DNA of 64,000 nt from Phycisphaerae bacterium (GCA_029260235.1 JAJDDP010000100.1:1-64000); one strand, 5' to 3'; shown: positions 1-9,945, numbered from the stretch's first letter. Notes: generated by a model from the sequence alone, not told the origin. Program-made: numbers and translations.

Positions 1-2
1 CC

Positions 3-935
3 TTATTCATGGATCACCTCTGCCTCATCAGGGTTGGCTATGCGGACGAAAATGTCGTGTAGGGATGGCTTAGCCAACTCGAAGTGGCGAACAGTAGCCC
101 GATCCACCAATGTTCTTAGGACTGCCTGAGAGTCGGTGCCCGCGCTCATGCGCAGTTCTTGGAGATTGCCAAAGTCGTTGATTCTCTCAATGCCGGGCAA
201 GTCTGCGAGAATACGGGTTGGGTCTGATGAGCCATTGGTATCTACACGGACGCGGATGATGTCTGCGCCGTAGCGATCCTGAATTGACTCTAGTGTTCCG
301 TCCAAGACTTTACAGCCCTTGAAGATCATGAAGATGAAATCGCACATTTCCTCGGCTACGCCCATATCGTGGGTCGAGAAAATGACCGTCGTGCCGGCTG
401 CCCGAACATCGAGGATGGCGTCTCTAACCACGTTGGTGTTGACCGGATCAAGCCCGGTGAACGGCTCGTCCAGGATGAGCAGGTCGGGCTTGGAGATGAT
501 GGCTGCGATGAACTGGATTTTCTGGGCCATGCCTTTGGAGAGGGCTTCGACCTTCTTTTCGCCCCAATCAGCCATGTCCAAACGGTCGAGCCACTGCTCA
601 GTCTCCTTCTTGCAATCGCGGCACCCTTTGAGCCGGGCTGCGAACTGCAGGACATCCCGAACCTTCATTTTCTTGTATAGGCCTCGCTCTTCAGGAAGGT
701 AGCTGACCCGGTCGCGGGCGGCTCCGACTACAGCTTGGCCTAATACACTGATTAGACCGCTGTTGGCATCTGGATAGATGATGCCCATGGTCATGCGCAG
801 CGTAGTGGTCTTGCCCGAGCCATTAGGTCCGATGAATCCGTAGACCGAACCAGCTGGGACAGTCAGGGAGAGATCATCGACCGCTCGGTGCTGGCCATAC
901 GTCTTGGTGACGTGCTTTATCTCTACTGCATCCAT
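3..935 (-). CDS. ABC transporter ATP-binding protein
   Basis: Walker A GPNGSGKTT, signature LSKGMAQKIQ, Walker B LLILDEP; C-terminal extension as in ABC-2 type exporters. Confidence 0.95.
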   Translation of the reverse strand: MDAVEIKHVTKTYGQHRAVDDLSLTVPAGSVYGFIGPNGSGKTTTLRMTMGIIYPDANSGLISVLGQAVVGAARDRVSYLPEERGLYKKMKVRDVLQFAARLKGCRDCKKETEQWLDRLDMADWGEKKVEALSKGMAQKIQFIAAIISKPDLLILDEPFTGLDPVNTNVVRDAILDVRAAGTTVIFSTHDMGVAEEMCDFIFMIFKGCKVLDGTLESIQDRYGADIIRVRVDTNGSSDPTRILADLPGIERINDFGNLQELRMSAGTDSQAVLRTLVDRATVRHFELAKPSLHDIFVRIANPDEAEVIHE

Positions 936-1212
936 AGCGCCTCCCGCTTTATCGTGGGATCCAGCGCGATCTTTGCCAGATTCTCTTTGAAAGGTTTGAC
1001 CAACGCGCCGTCGTGCCCACCGACCTAAGCGTACTCGCTCGGAGCGGTCTTGGCAATCGTTGATAGTTGTAAGCCGATTGTTGACAAAACTTTACATTGC
1101 GCCAAGGATTGACGCTGGCGGTGGGGGCCGTTGGCGAAATATACTTGGCCGGGCTTGCGAATAGCTAGTTGAGTGCAGGGCCGACGTTCTGCTTGGAGGG
1201 GCGTGCTTTGCT

Positions 1213-2064
1213 ATGGATACAAAGGGACAAGAAATGACACGAATTAGGATGAATCGCTCTTGGGTTGTATTGGTTTCACTGTCGGTGATGGGCATCGGCA
1301 TGGCCGGTTGTCGGCCCAAGGTCTGGGTCGAGTCCCAGGAACAAATCATTGTCCCCTTGGCGAGTATCGAGAAGTTGTCGGTGCTGACCCATAACGGGCA
1401 CATCGTGGTGAAGGCTGATCCAGCGAGTAACGAAATCAAGATCGAGGTTTCCAAACGCGCAGGCGGAGAAACTCTCGAAGACGCCGAAGCTTGTATGGAC
1501 GCCCTCCAAATCCTAAGCGAGATGGAAGGCAATACTCACTCGTTGAAGTGGAAGTACGAGCCCAAGAAAAAAGGAGATTGGGCTGTGGCGGTTTCCTTCG
1601 ACATCACCGCACCGCCCAGCCTAGCTACCCTCTTGGAGACCCATAACGGCAGGATCGAAGTGTTGAGTATGGCTGGCGACGCCGACCTGACGACGCACAA
1701 TGGTGCGATCAGTGCTGAGACGAGTGCCAATCGTCTGAGCGCAAAGACCCACAACGGCAAGATCACAGCGAGTGCGAATCCCAGCGAAGTTCGCCTTGAA
1801 TCCCATAACGGCGGGATCATTGCTTCGTTAGACGCCCCGGGTGAGATCGCCGGTCGCATTACCACGCACAATGGCCGAATCGAGGTTACGCTTGGCGAAG
1901 CATCAGCCACCAACCTGAATTGCTCAACCCACAACGGAAGCGTCCGATGTGCCCGGAAGCTGGACGAACTTGAAGCGCGGAGGTCACATCTTCGCGGTCG
2001 CTTGGGGAACGCAGAGGCTGTCTTGGAGATCGAATCGCACAACGGTTCAATCCGCGTCGAATAA
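1213..2064 (+). CDS. DUF4097-like lipoprotein with eight [T/S]HNG repeats
   Basis: N-terminal hydrophobic segment with Cys (GMAGC); repeated THNG[xI/V] strand motifs typical of repetitive beta-solenoid/adhesin-like proteins. Confidence 0.8.
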   Translation: MDTKGQEMTRIRMNRSWVVLVSLSVMGIGMAGCRPKVWVESQEQIIVPLASIEKLSVLTHNGHIVVKADPASNEIKIEVSKRAGGETLEDAEACMDALQILSEMEGNTHSLKWKYEPKKKGDWAVAVSFDITAPPSLATLLETHNGRIEVLSMAGDADLTTHNGAISAETSANRLSAKTHNGKITASANPSEVRLESHNGGIIASLDAPGEIAGRITTHNGRIEVTLGEASATNLNCSTHNGSVRCARKLDELEARRSHLRGRLGNAEAVLEIESHNGSIRVE

Positions 2065-2100
2065 GGATGCGCCGGTGGGGCGCAGTTGGTTTTGGGGCGC

Positions 2101-2135
2101 AAAAAGAACGCCGGCAAATTGCCGGCGTTCTTTTT
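2101..2135. terminator. Bidirectional intrinsic terminator between convergent genes
   Basis: aaaaagaacgccggcaa-a-ttgccggcgttcttttt: 17-bp perfect arms with A-tract/T-tract on both sides. Confidence 0.9.
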
Positions 2136-2194
2136 GAATACTAATCTGGGGCAATCGTTCAGGCGATTACCTTGGCAATTCGTACGGCGGTGGT

Positions 2195-2467
2195 CTATCC
2201 AACCAACTCTCTGCCGTTCTTGGCCAAGGCAGCCGCATGGATGGATTGGCCTGCATCGTTGAACAGTTGGCCGCTCCAGACGAAACCCTTGGCCTGAAGC
2301 TCAGCAAGCCAGCCTACGATGCGGTCTGTTGCATCTGCGTGGGTGAATCCAGAGTGCTCCGCTATTTCCGAAGCCAATTCAAACTCCGTCAACGGTCCCT
2401 TGCGAAGTCGACGCAAGATCACCAATTCGTGTTGACGAAGATCGTTGATCGTTATCGTTTCGGTCAT
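2195..2467 (-). CDS. Small winged-helix-like hypothetical protein
   Basis: 90-aa ORF with wHTH-like pattern (HELVILRRLRKGPLTEFELASEI...); convergent with the upstream gene. Confidence 0.55.
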   Translation of the reverse strand: MTETITINDLRQHELVILRRLRKGPLTEFELASEIAEHSGFTHADATDRIVGWLAELQAKGFVWSGQLFNDAGQSIHAAALAKNGRELVG

Positions 2468-2892
2468 GCCCAGTCCCTCCTCAGTCTGCGAGAGTCATTA
2501 CCCATAGGCGTCAAGAGAGCCATTGGGCGATACGCACGATTGTATGGTCAGTTGCTCAGGGAAGTCCACCCTCACCATTGGACGGCTACTGCTTCCTACG
2601 CCGCTTGCTGGCTAGCAAGTGAGCGATTGGATCGCAATTGGGGAAGAGACTGGGGCAGGTTCCAGCATGTAAGATCATGGCCAAGAGGTCGTTGCGCACA
2701 AATGCTACAAGAGCGAAACTGGAAGGATCATGGGGCCGCCGCGATGTCACAAGAAGATACCAGCCTACTCTTTACCGGACCGAATCTGTGCATGCGACTG
2801 TTTTTCCTGGGAATGCCAGAGCCACCACGTTGTTGTCTGCTGCGCGCCGTCGCGGGGGATCCGTGTTGGGTCTGTCTAGCCAAGAGCGTGGT

Positions 2893-3204
2893 TCAAAGTG
2901 GCGCCGCAGCGATGAGCGCGATGAGAATAGAAGTGGGCACGATGGCTTGGGTTGCGTAGACGCCGATCTCGCTCATTTCACGCGCGTGTTCGGGGCTATA
3001 GCTGGCCCGCACGTCGGCCAACTGCTTGTTGCCGGGCAGAGCAGCGAGTCTCTGGAGGGCTTGGTGCTGGGAGACCTGGACAGGAATGGGTCGATGCGGC
3101 GGAGCGGATTGCTGCAGGCCATCTTGGTCAGCCAGGGCTGGAGGCGCGAAGGCAGCGAAACCTGTGGCGATTAGAATCGCAATCATGGCGGTAAATTTAT
3201 TCAT
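2893..3204 (-). CDS. Small secreted protein with C-terminal hydrophobic segment
   Basis: Internal start MNKFTAMIAILIATGFAAFAPPALA (signal peptide) at 3204; overlaps the stop of the upstream gene (TAATG). Confidence 0.65.
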   Translation of the reverse strand: MNKFTAMIAILIATGFAAFAPPALADQDGLQQSAPPHRPIPVQVSQHQALQRLAALPGNKQLADVRASYSPEHAREMSEIGVYATQAIVPTSILIALIAAAPL

Positions 3205-3884
3205 TATTCTGTTCCCTCGTGTAGGGCTGCTTCGTCCGGGGTCTTGTACATGGGCAACATGATGTTGCCGGCGCTTCCCCAGTAATGGCGAAACAGAATC
3301 GGTTCCCACGTCTCTAGTCTCTTGGGCGAGGCTGGGTCGAGCACATATACTTTCTTGGCTGACTCGATGCCACCTTGGCCCTCAACGCCGATTACGACGA
3401 CCGCATGGTTATTGTCGGCATTTCCGCCCAATTTGTTGATCACGCAGATGACGGGATAACCTCCCTCAAGCACCCACCACCCCAGGCCTACCAAGTCCTC
3501 GCTGCTATATTCGCCGGTCAGCGCTTGCAGCGTGATTCGTTTCTTAGCCAACCACTGTGTTACGTCCCCAACCCGTCCCACGTCCAGGCCTTCTGCTTCC
3601 AGCTCGTCCCGCAGCTTGGAGGAGGCAAAGCGGTCTGTTCGGGTCACATAGTTGGCGCACATGACTGTGCAGGCCACCATGCAATCGGTCCAGTCGTTGG
3701 CTGGCATATACCGAACCCGTAGAACGCCCGGCGGAAACTTGTCTATGGCAATACGCTCGGCGCAACCGCTGGCGCCAAGGAGTAAGATCGCCCCCAGCAT
3801 GAACAGGGCTCTACCTCGCCCGTGGGCGATGAGATCAAATCGATTGTCACGGCTAGTTGCTAGTGCCACGCCAGATTCTTCCAT
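3204..3884 (-). CDS. C39-like/papain-fold cysteine peptidase lipoprotein
   Basis: Lipobox-like LLLGASGC; Cys in DWTDCMVACT, His in NNHAVVVIG, Asp in YVLDPAS. Confidence 0.7.
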   Translation of the reverse strand: MEESGVALATSRDNRFDLIAHGRGRALFMLGAILLLGASGCAERIAIDKFPPGVLRVRYMPANDWTDCMVACTVMCANYVTRTDRFASSKLRDELEAEGLDVGRVGDVTQWLAKKRITLQALTGEYSSEDLVGLGWWVLEGGYPVICVINKLGGNADNNHAVVVIGVEGQGGIESAKKVYVLDPASPKRLETWEPILFRHYWGSAGNIMLPMYKTPDEAALHEGTE

Positions 3885-3907
3885 GGGTATAGGTAACCGC
3901 AGGGGCG

Positions 3908-5029
3908 CTACGACTTCAAACGGTCGGGGTTCAGGCCTTTGAGTTCATCAATGACGAATTCCCCGTCTTTGCGGATGAGCTTGTCATCGAAGTAGATTTC
4001 GCCACCGCCGTACTCGGGGGTTTGAATGTTGACCATGTCCCAGTGGACGGTCGAGCGGTTCCCATTGTCGGCATCGTCCTCGTAGGCGGCGCCGGGCGTA
4101 AAGTGGAACGATCCGGCAATTTTTTCATCGAACAGGATATCCAGCATCGGCTTGGTGATGTAGGGGTTAAAACCGATGGCAAACTCACCGACATAGCGGG
4201 CACCCTCGTCTGAATCCAGCACTTTGTTGAGATGATCGGTATCCGTGCTGCTAGCTTTGATGATTTTGCCGTCCTTGAACTCCAGGCGGATGTTGTCATG
4301 CACTACCCCCTGGTAGAGTGTAGTCGCATTGTGGGCGATCACCCCGTTGACGCTGTCGCGCACCGGGGCGGTGAAGACCTCGCCATCGGGGATGTTCAGC
4401 TTCCCGTCACAGGGAACTGCTGGGATGCCCTTGATGGAGAAGGCCAATTCAGTGCCAGGCCCGATCAGCTTCACGCGGTCCGTTTTCTCCATCAAGTCTG
4501 CCAGCGGCTGCATCGCCTTGGCCATCTTGGCGTAGTCCATGGTGCATACGTCAAAAAAGAAATCCTCAAACGCGTCGGTGCTCATCCGCGCCGACTGAGC
4601 CATAGACGGCGAAGGATAACGCAGCACGACCCAGCGTGTCTTGCGAACGCGGATATCGCCGTGGACAGGCCTCCACCAGATCGACTGGTAGAGCTTCATC
4701 TTGTCGTCGGGAACATCGGACAGTTCAGCCACATTAGTGCTTCCCCGCACACCGATGTAAGCCTGCACCTGTTTCATGCGATGGGCTTCGCAGTCGGCGA
4801 TGAGCTGCATGTGATCTTCGGTAGCGTTTTGGAGTAACGAGCGAAGCACTTGATTGCTCTTGATGGTGACCAAGGGATTCGCCCCAGCCTCCCGGGCAAG
4901 CCGAACCAGCTCAACCGTAATTTCCGCCGGGACGTCAATAGCTTCGATGAGCACGTTTTCGCCGGGCTTCATCTCGGTCGAATAGTTGATCAGCACGTCG
5001 GCAAGCTTGGTGACACGAGGGTCAAACAT
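3908..5029 (-). CDS. Aminopeptidase (M29/AmpS-like)
   Basis: Full-length 373 aa, characteristic LINYSTEMKPGENVLIEA... and FHFTPGAAYEDD...N..S.VHWDMV motifs. Confidence 0.9.
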   Translation of the reverse strand: MFDPRVTKLADVLINYSTEMKPGENVLIEAIDVPAEITVELVRLAREAGANPLVTIKSNQVLRSLLQNATEDHMQLIADCEAHRMKQVQAYIGVRGSTNVAELSDVPDDKMKLYQSIWWRPVHGDIRVRKTRWVVLRYPSPSMAQSARMSTDAFEDFFFDVCTMDYAKMAKAMQPLADLMEKTDRVKLIGPGTELAFSIKGIPAVPCDGKLNIPDGEVFTAPVRDSVNGVIAHNATTLYQGVVHDNIRLEFKDGKIIKASSTDTDHLNKVLDSDEGARYVGEFAIGFNPYITKPMLDILFDEKIAGSFHFTPGAAYEDDADNGNRSTVHWDMVNIQTPEYGGGEIYFDDKLIRKDGEFVIDELKGLNPDRLKS

Positions 5030-5075
5030 GGTGAACTCCTAAGGTCTGAGGATGAGGCTTCAATACAGAGCAGTC

Positions 5076-5106
5076 CCCCATCCTTCCGCTGCGCTCAAGG
5101 ATGGGG
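5076..5106. repeat. Inverted repeat/hairpin (10-bp arms, 11-nt loop) in intergenic region
   Basis: ccccatcctt-ccgctgcgctc-aaggatgggg. Confidence 0.7.
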
Positions 5107-5263
5107 CACCCGTACGGCGCGGCTGCTAGGTTAGCAGAAAAAGACGGTCTGCCCCAGGTGGGGCGGCCATCTTCGAGGAGTCCTGTGCCTAATTCAATGA
5201 GGGAGCTGGTCTGTTCGGTCACAGGCGGCTTGGCGCGCCACGCATCAGACTGCCAAAGCCATT

Positions 5264-5680
5264 GTGCGACCTAATCAAGTTTCCGGCGGTAGTATCTGCT
5301 CAAGCTGCCCGATCAGCTTGGGCAGGTCGATGCTGACGACGCTCCATAGACTGTCAGCACTGTTACTTCGGCGCAAGCAGGAACGCGACAGGAGACGCGA
5401 GCTCGCCAGTAATCGCCCTGCTCATCCGGGGCACCCTGTCTCCATGGATTCGCCCGAACCCCCTTCCCCCCAAAGAAACGTTGATACTAGCGGCGTTGAT
5501 CATTCGCTTGTCCAGACTTTCAAACGAGCTTGGCAAAAAGAAGACCTCCACCTCAAATCGCAGTCTGAACAGGCTGAGGCGATGGCGCTGATGGTCCTAG
5601 TGGTGAATACCGATGTGGAAGATCCGGCTGATCGAAAAGCCACGCTGGATTACATACAGCGGAACATCGATTCCTGGTGA
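5264..5680 (+). CDS. Hypothetical protein (start uncertain)
   Basis: C-terminal part looks coding (SQSEQAEAMALMVLVVNTDVEDPADRKATLDYIQRNIDSW). Confidence 0.4.
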   Translation: MRPNQVSGGSICSSCPISLGRSMLTTLHRLSALLLRRKQERDRRRELASNRPAHPGHPVSMDSPEPPSPQRNVDTSGVDHSLVQTFKRAWQKEDLHLKSQSEQAEAMALMVLVVNTDVEDPADRKATLDYIQRNIDSW

Positions 5681-5730
5681 CCCTTAGCGAGCGAATACTC
5701 AGAAACTGCAGCGGACGTGGGTAGCGGTCA

Positions 5731-6174
5731 TCAATCGTCCATTGACGGTCTGCCGCGGTCGCGTTTTAGGTCGGCTCGGCGGGACTTGTCACGGAGGCGT
5801 CTGGCTTTGGCTGCTTTGGAGGTCTTTGTCTTGATCCTGTGTTTCTTCCGCACGAGGGCGGCAGCAAGTAGTTCGCAGAATCGTTCGGTGGCTGCGTTGC
5901 GGTTGGCCGCCTGAGTGCGGTGCCTTGACGAGATCACCCGGAGTCGGCCTAGACTATCTATCCGGGTCCGCAGCTTGCTCAGCAGGAGCGATTTTTGAGT
6001 GTTGGTCAGCGATGGCGACGCCCTCACATCAAACCGAAGCATCACTTGGGTGTTGACCTTGTTCACATTCTGCCCACCTGGCCCAGAGCTTCGGCTAAAC
6101 GAAAAGGTCAACTCTGACAGAGGGATCTGCAGTCGGGCGTTGATGGCCAGGAATTTGGATCGTTGAGTGGGCAC
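5731..6174 (-). CDS. arfB: ArfB/YaeJ-like peptidyl-tRNA hydrolase (release factor family)
   Basis: RF GGQ motif in SRSSGPGGQNVNKVNT and basic C-tail; GTG start at 6174 inferred (ORF-track N-term overlaps the kinase gene). Confidence 0.85.
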   Translation of the reverse strand: MPTQRSKFLAINARLQIPLSELTFSFSRSSGPGGQNVNKVNTQVMLRFDVRASPSLTNTQKSLLLSKLRTRIDSLGRLRVISSRHRTQAANRNAATERFCELLAAALVRKKHRIKTKTSKAAKARRLRDKSRRADLKRDRGRPSMDD

Positions 6175-6190
6175 GGGGATCTCGAGGAGG

Positions 6191-8566
6191 CTAGGGCACA
6201 GGAAGGTCGCCCGAATCTCTGTCCGAACCGGACCCACCACGGAAGTTGTCTTTGAATAGGTCCAAGGGTGATTTGCCGGTGGCTGCTGGCCGGGGCGGCG
6301 TCGCTTTCGGTGCCTCCGTTTCCGCCTCCGCTTCTGCCTCACGCTCTGCCCGGGCGTTCTCAGCGTTCACCACGCTTGAGGTGAGCTTGTTCAATAGGGA
6401 TAATTGGTCGCCACCCAGACTCATCGCCTGGCTGTAATCATCCCGAGCTTCTTCGTAGCGTTCTAGAGCATCGAAGCACTCTGCACGGAAAACATACGGT
6501 CCGGGGGATGTCGGTTGAAGTTCAACAGCCAGCTCTGCGTCCTGCAAGGCGGATATGTATTCTCCGGTGTAGGCGCGGGTGTGACCGCGGGCCAGGATAG
6601 CGACCACATGGTCGGGATGACCGGCGATTGCTCTGTTGAAGGCCGCGAATGATTCGCGGACATTCTCAAGGCGGCGGTAGCAAAGCCCGCGCAAGGTGTC
6701 CAGCCACGCTGTGTCACCGGCCTGATCCAGGTTAATCAGGGCCTGCTCCGGGTTGCCTGAAAATAGCAGGCCGGCACCGCGCATCAGGTGACTCTGTGCG
6801 GCGTTGGTCGGTTGTCGTATCAACCACTGGGCCTCTTTGGCCATCTCCTCGAAGCGAAACAGGCGGCAGAGCATCACCGCCCGGAGATGATGCACATAGT
6901 AGTCTCCAGGTGCTGCAGCCAAGGCTTGGTCAAGAAGGTTCAACGCCTGCGCAGGGCGCTCTGCCTTGAGGGCTCTGAGATAGCTGGAATCTGATCGTTG
7001 AAAACGACTGGATGCTTGGCGATTATTCAAATTGCGGACGGCATGTATGCCCACCAGTTTTTCGCCGAGTTGACCGGCTACATATCGCTCGAAAGGCTGC
7101 AGGTTGGCGGTGAGCGTAGTCTCGCCAGTGAGCCCTTGCTTGACCGAGGCGGCGAGGTCCATGATTTGCTTGAACGCCTGCTGTTGGGCGATTCCGGGAT
7201 CGTCGTTTAAGCCCACCTCGGCACCTGCTGGCTTGGATCCGTCGGTGTTGGCGGTTCCAGGTACAGAGAGCGCTCCGGGCACGTTTGAGTCGATGGTTGA
7301 TGGCGCTACAAGGTTCGGTGTGTTCAGCGACGCGACCGAATTGTTGCCCGGCTGAGCACCAATGATCTTTGCCCGCTGCTTGACGATAATGCTTCCCGCA
7401 GCCACGGTGAAGAGGGCCAGTGTCGCCAAGAGGACGCCTACACGACGTTTGCTGATGAATTTTCCGATTCGACGAATCGGCCCTGCCCGTCGAGCCTTGA
7501 TCGACCCACGATCCAGATAACGACGGAGATCCTCAGCCATGAATTGGCCCGATTCGTAGCGCCGGGCAGGGTCTTTCTCTAGTGCTTTGAGGCAAATGGT
7601 TTCCAGATCCGCGGGAATGCCGCTGTTGATTTGGCGCGGAGGTCGTGGCTCGGCATTCAGGATTCCGCCGATCACCTCGTCGCGGCGCTGCCCGGGAAAC
7701 GGAGGCAGCAGCGTCATCCATTCATAGAGTGTTGCCCCGAGTGAATAGATATCCGTGCGGTGATCGACCCCTCGCCCGCCACCGGCCAGCTGTTCGGGCG
7801 ACATATATAGAGGCGATCCCATGATCTCCCCGGTAACGGTCACGCCGGGTTCTTCGAGTATGCGAGCCAAGCCAAAATCAGAGATGCACAGTCGTCCGTC
7901 ATGGCCTAGGAGAAGGTTGTGTGGTTTGACGTCGCGGTGGATGACCCCGGTGTGGTGGGCATAGGCTAATCCCTCAGCCACGGTGGCGGTCAGCCTGGCG
8001 ATGGTGTCGAAGTTGTTGACTGTACTGTTGACAATGGAGTCCGGGCTTATGGTCAACCCCGAATCGGTGCCCGAGGTGCTGGTCCCTTCCGTCACTCTCT
8101 CACGCCAACTGTCAGAAGCACTATCGGTTAGGCTACCACTGTCATCAGGCAAGAAGATTGTTTCGGTGACGCTCAGCTCGTCGTCGGCCCTTCGGTGCCG
8201 GGCCTGTTCGATGATCTCGTAGATGCTTCGCCCGTCGATCAACTCCATGGCGTAGTAGTAGGTGCCGTTGTCTTCGCCCTGGGCATAGACGCGGACGATA
8301 TTGGCGTGGTGTAACTTCGCGGCTGCTTGAGCCTCCAAGCGGAATCGATGCACCGCCGTCGGGCTTAGTGCGCCGGCAGTGGCCAGAATCTTCACGGCAA
8401 CTTGGCGCTGCAGCGACTCTTGCCAGGCTTCATAGACCGTGCCCATGCCGCCGCGGCCGATCTCGCGGCGGATCTCGAAGTCGTCGATGACCCGCCCGAT
8501 CAGCCCGGCAGAAGAACTCCCTGGCGAAGCAGGGGGATCGTTCGCTTTTGGGTGATCAGCGTTCAT
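6191..8566 (-). CDS. Ser/Thr protein kinase with TM segment and C-terminal TPR repeats
   Basis: GRGGMGTVYEA, VAVKIL, HRDVKPHNLLL, SDFGLAR; TM RVGVLLATLALFTVAAGSIIV; TPR-like C-terminus. Confidence 0.95.
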   Translation of the reverse strand: MNADHPKANDPPASPGSSSAGLIGRVIDDFEIRREIGRGGMGTVYEAWQESLQRQVAVKILATAGALSPTAVHRFRLEAQAAAKLHHANIVRVYAQGEDNGTYYYAMELIDGRSIYEIIEQARHRRADDELSVTETIFLPDDSGSLTDSASDSWRERVTEGTSTSGTDSGLTISPDSIVNSTVNNFDTIARLTATVAEGLAYAHHTGVIHRDVKPHNLLLGHDGRLCISDFGLARILEEPGVTVTGEIMGSPLYMSPEQLAGGGRGVDHRTDIYSLGATLYEWMTLLPPFPGQRRDEVIGGILNAEPRPPRQINSGIPADLETICLKALEKDPARRYESGQFMAEDLRRYLDRGSIKARRAGPIRRIGKFISKRRVGVLLATLALFTVAAGSIIVKQRAKIIGAQPGNNSVASLNTPNLVAPSTIDSNVPGALSVPGTANTDGSKPAGAEVGLNDDPGIAQQQAFKQIMDLAASVKQGLTGETTLTANLQPFERYVAGQLGEKLVGIHAVRNLNNRQASSRFQRSDSSYLRALKAERPAQALNLLDQALAAAPGDYYVHHLRAVMLCRLFRFEEMAKEAQWLIRQPTNAAQSHLMRGAGLLFSGNPEQALINLDQAGDTAWLDTLRGLCYRRLENVRESFAAFNRAIAGHPDHVVAILARGHTRAYTGEYISALQDAELAVELQPTSPGPYVFRAECFDALERYEEARDDYSQAMSLGGDQLSLLNKLTSSVVNAENARAEREAEAEAETEAPKATPPRPAATGKSPLDLFKDNFRGGSGSDRDSGDLPVP

Positions 8567-8876
8567 TCGTTAAGCCTAAGGGTTGCTTCTTTGCTGCCTA
8601 GGTTCTCTGACTGCGCTGACTCCCAACGCGCCAAGTAGGGGGCACTCGGTTCCCAACATAGAGACGCACGAGCGGGCCTTTGGGACCAAAAAAAGTTTCC
8701 AAAATACCCCCGCATCGATGGCCCGCTACCTCTACATACAGCTTGTACCGCAGGCTGGGCGCGGTCAATGTGATAAATCGCAATTTATTATAAGGCAGTA
8801 GTTTGGGGCCGATCGTTCACCCCCCACCACTGTTCCAGACACGCTACTTCATTGTTTCTTCGGTGTCGGCGTGTGC

Positions 8877-9413
8877 TTATTGCTGCGGATCCGCAAATTC
8901 CGCCGCGTTTGGAAACTGCCCAGCCGCATGCAATCTGCCCAATTCGACGTAGCTCTTGACGACGTGGTGTGCATATTCTCGATCAGTCGGGGTTGCATCC
9001 CGGGCAATCTTGCCGGGGATGCCCATGACCACCTTGTTGGGCGGAACAATGGTTCCAGGCGGTACAACCGCCCCTGCGGCAATGATGCAACCGTCTCCGA
9101 TTTCGCAATCGTCTAGAATGACCGAGCCGATCCCCACCAGCACGTTGCAACCGATCCGCCGGCAATGCACGACGGCCCGATGCCCTATACCAACATCGTC
9201 TCCAATGATGAGTGGGCATGAATGTTTGGTGTGCACAATTGTACCGTCTTGGATGTTGCAGCGGTCCCCGATGGTGATGGCTGCAATGTCACCACGGACC
9301 ACGACATGATGCATGACAGTGCATTGATCTCCGAGGGTGACATCTCCTCCAACGTATGCAGTTGGGGCGATGTATACGTCTCGACCCAGTGCGACTTGGG
9401 CTGGTTCATTCAT
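8877..9413 (-). CDS. Gamma-carbonic anhydrase family protein
   Basis: Left-handed beta-helix hexapeptides; GDQCTVMHHVVVRGD, GHRAVVHCRRIG. Confidence 0.9.
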   Translation of the reverse strand: MNEPAQVALGRDVYIAPTAYVGGDVTLGDQCTVMHHVVVRGDIAAITIGDRCNIQDGTIVHTKHSCPLIIGDDVGIGHRAVVHCRRIGCNVLVGIGSVILDDCEIGDGCIIAAGAVVPPGTIVPPNKVVMGIPGKIARDATPTDREYAHHVVKSYVELGRLHAAGQFPNAAEFADPQQ

Positions 9414-9471
9414 GGGCGGTTCCGCCTAGCTCATAGTGGGTAACGACACGCTGGATGCTGCCCGAGCAGGG

Positions 9472-9945
9472 CTATTGGGGGTCTGGCGTAGTAGTAGCCG
9501 TAGATTGCCCTGTACTGCTGTTCTGGGCGTCACCCTCGCTTGAGGCTTTAGGCTCAGGCTTGGCGACGGGTGCTTTGCGAATGGTCTGGGCACGCGTCGC
9601 TTCGATCCTCCGGGCGATCAATTCCTGTTCGTCGCCGTGGCTCTTAACATAGCCTGTGACGATGACGCGTTCTCCTATATGCAGGTCGGCCAAGGACGAC
9701 ACCACGCCGTTGATCTGAATCTCGGTCCCAGGCAGCACGGTCCCGGAGCGGCTGACTTCTCGATTGCCCTTCGGAGGGGTAAAGCGAACGCTGATCGTTG
9801 ATGCAGTTGCATCAATAGACTGGACAATGCCTTCTATCCGGTGGGCCGTTGGAGCATCTTCCTGCTTCGAGCAGCCACTCAACAGGCCCGCGATCCCAAT
9901 CAGCATGATCACGCCGATTCTGATTGCAACAGCATGCATAGACAT
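9472..9945 (-). CDS. DUF5666-like OB-fold lipoprotein (start inferred)
   Basis: Lipobox GIAGLLSGC; EGIVQSIDA...GTEIQINGVVSSLADLHIGERVIVTG. Confidence 0.7.
   Translation of the reverse strand: MSMHAVAIRIGVIMLIGIAGLLSGCSKQEDAPTAHRIEGIVQSIDATASTISVRFTPPKGNREVSRSGTVLPGTEIQINGVVSSLADLHIGERVIVTGYVKSHGDEQELIARRIEATRAQTIRKAPVAKPEPKASSEGDAQNSSTGQSTATTTPDPQ

Noticed and set aside
2237-3174. Plus-strand ORFs of 240 and 178 aa
   Set aside because: Overlap opposite-strand genes with better protein features and have implausible Trp/Arg/Cys-rich composition.
6175-6342. N-terminal extension MRQKRRRKRRHRKRRR... of the ArfB-like ORF
   Set aside because: Arises from the low-complexity 3' end of the kinase gene in another frame; GTG at 6174 preferred.
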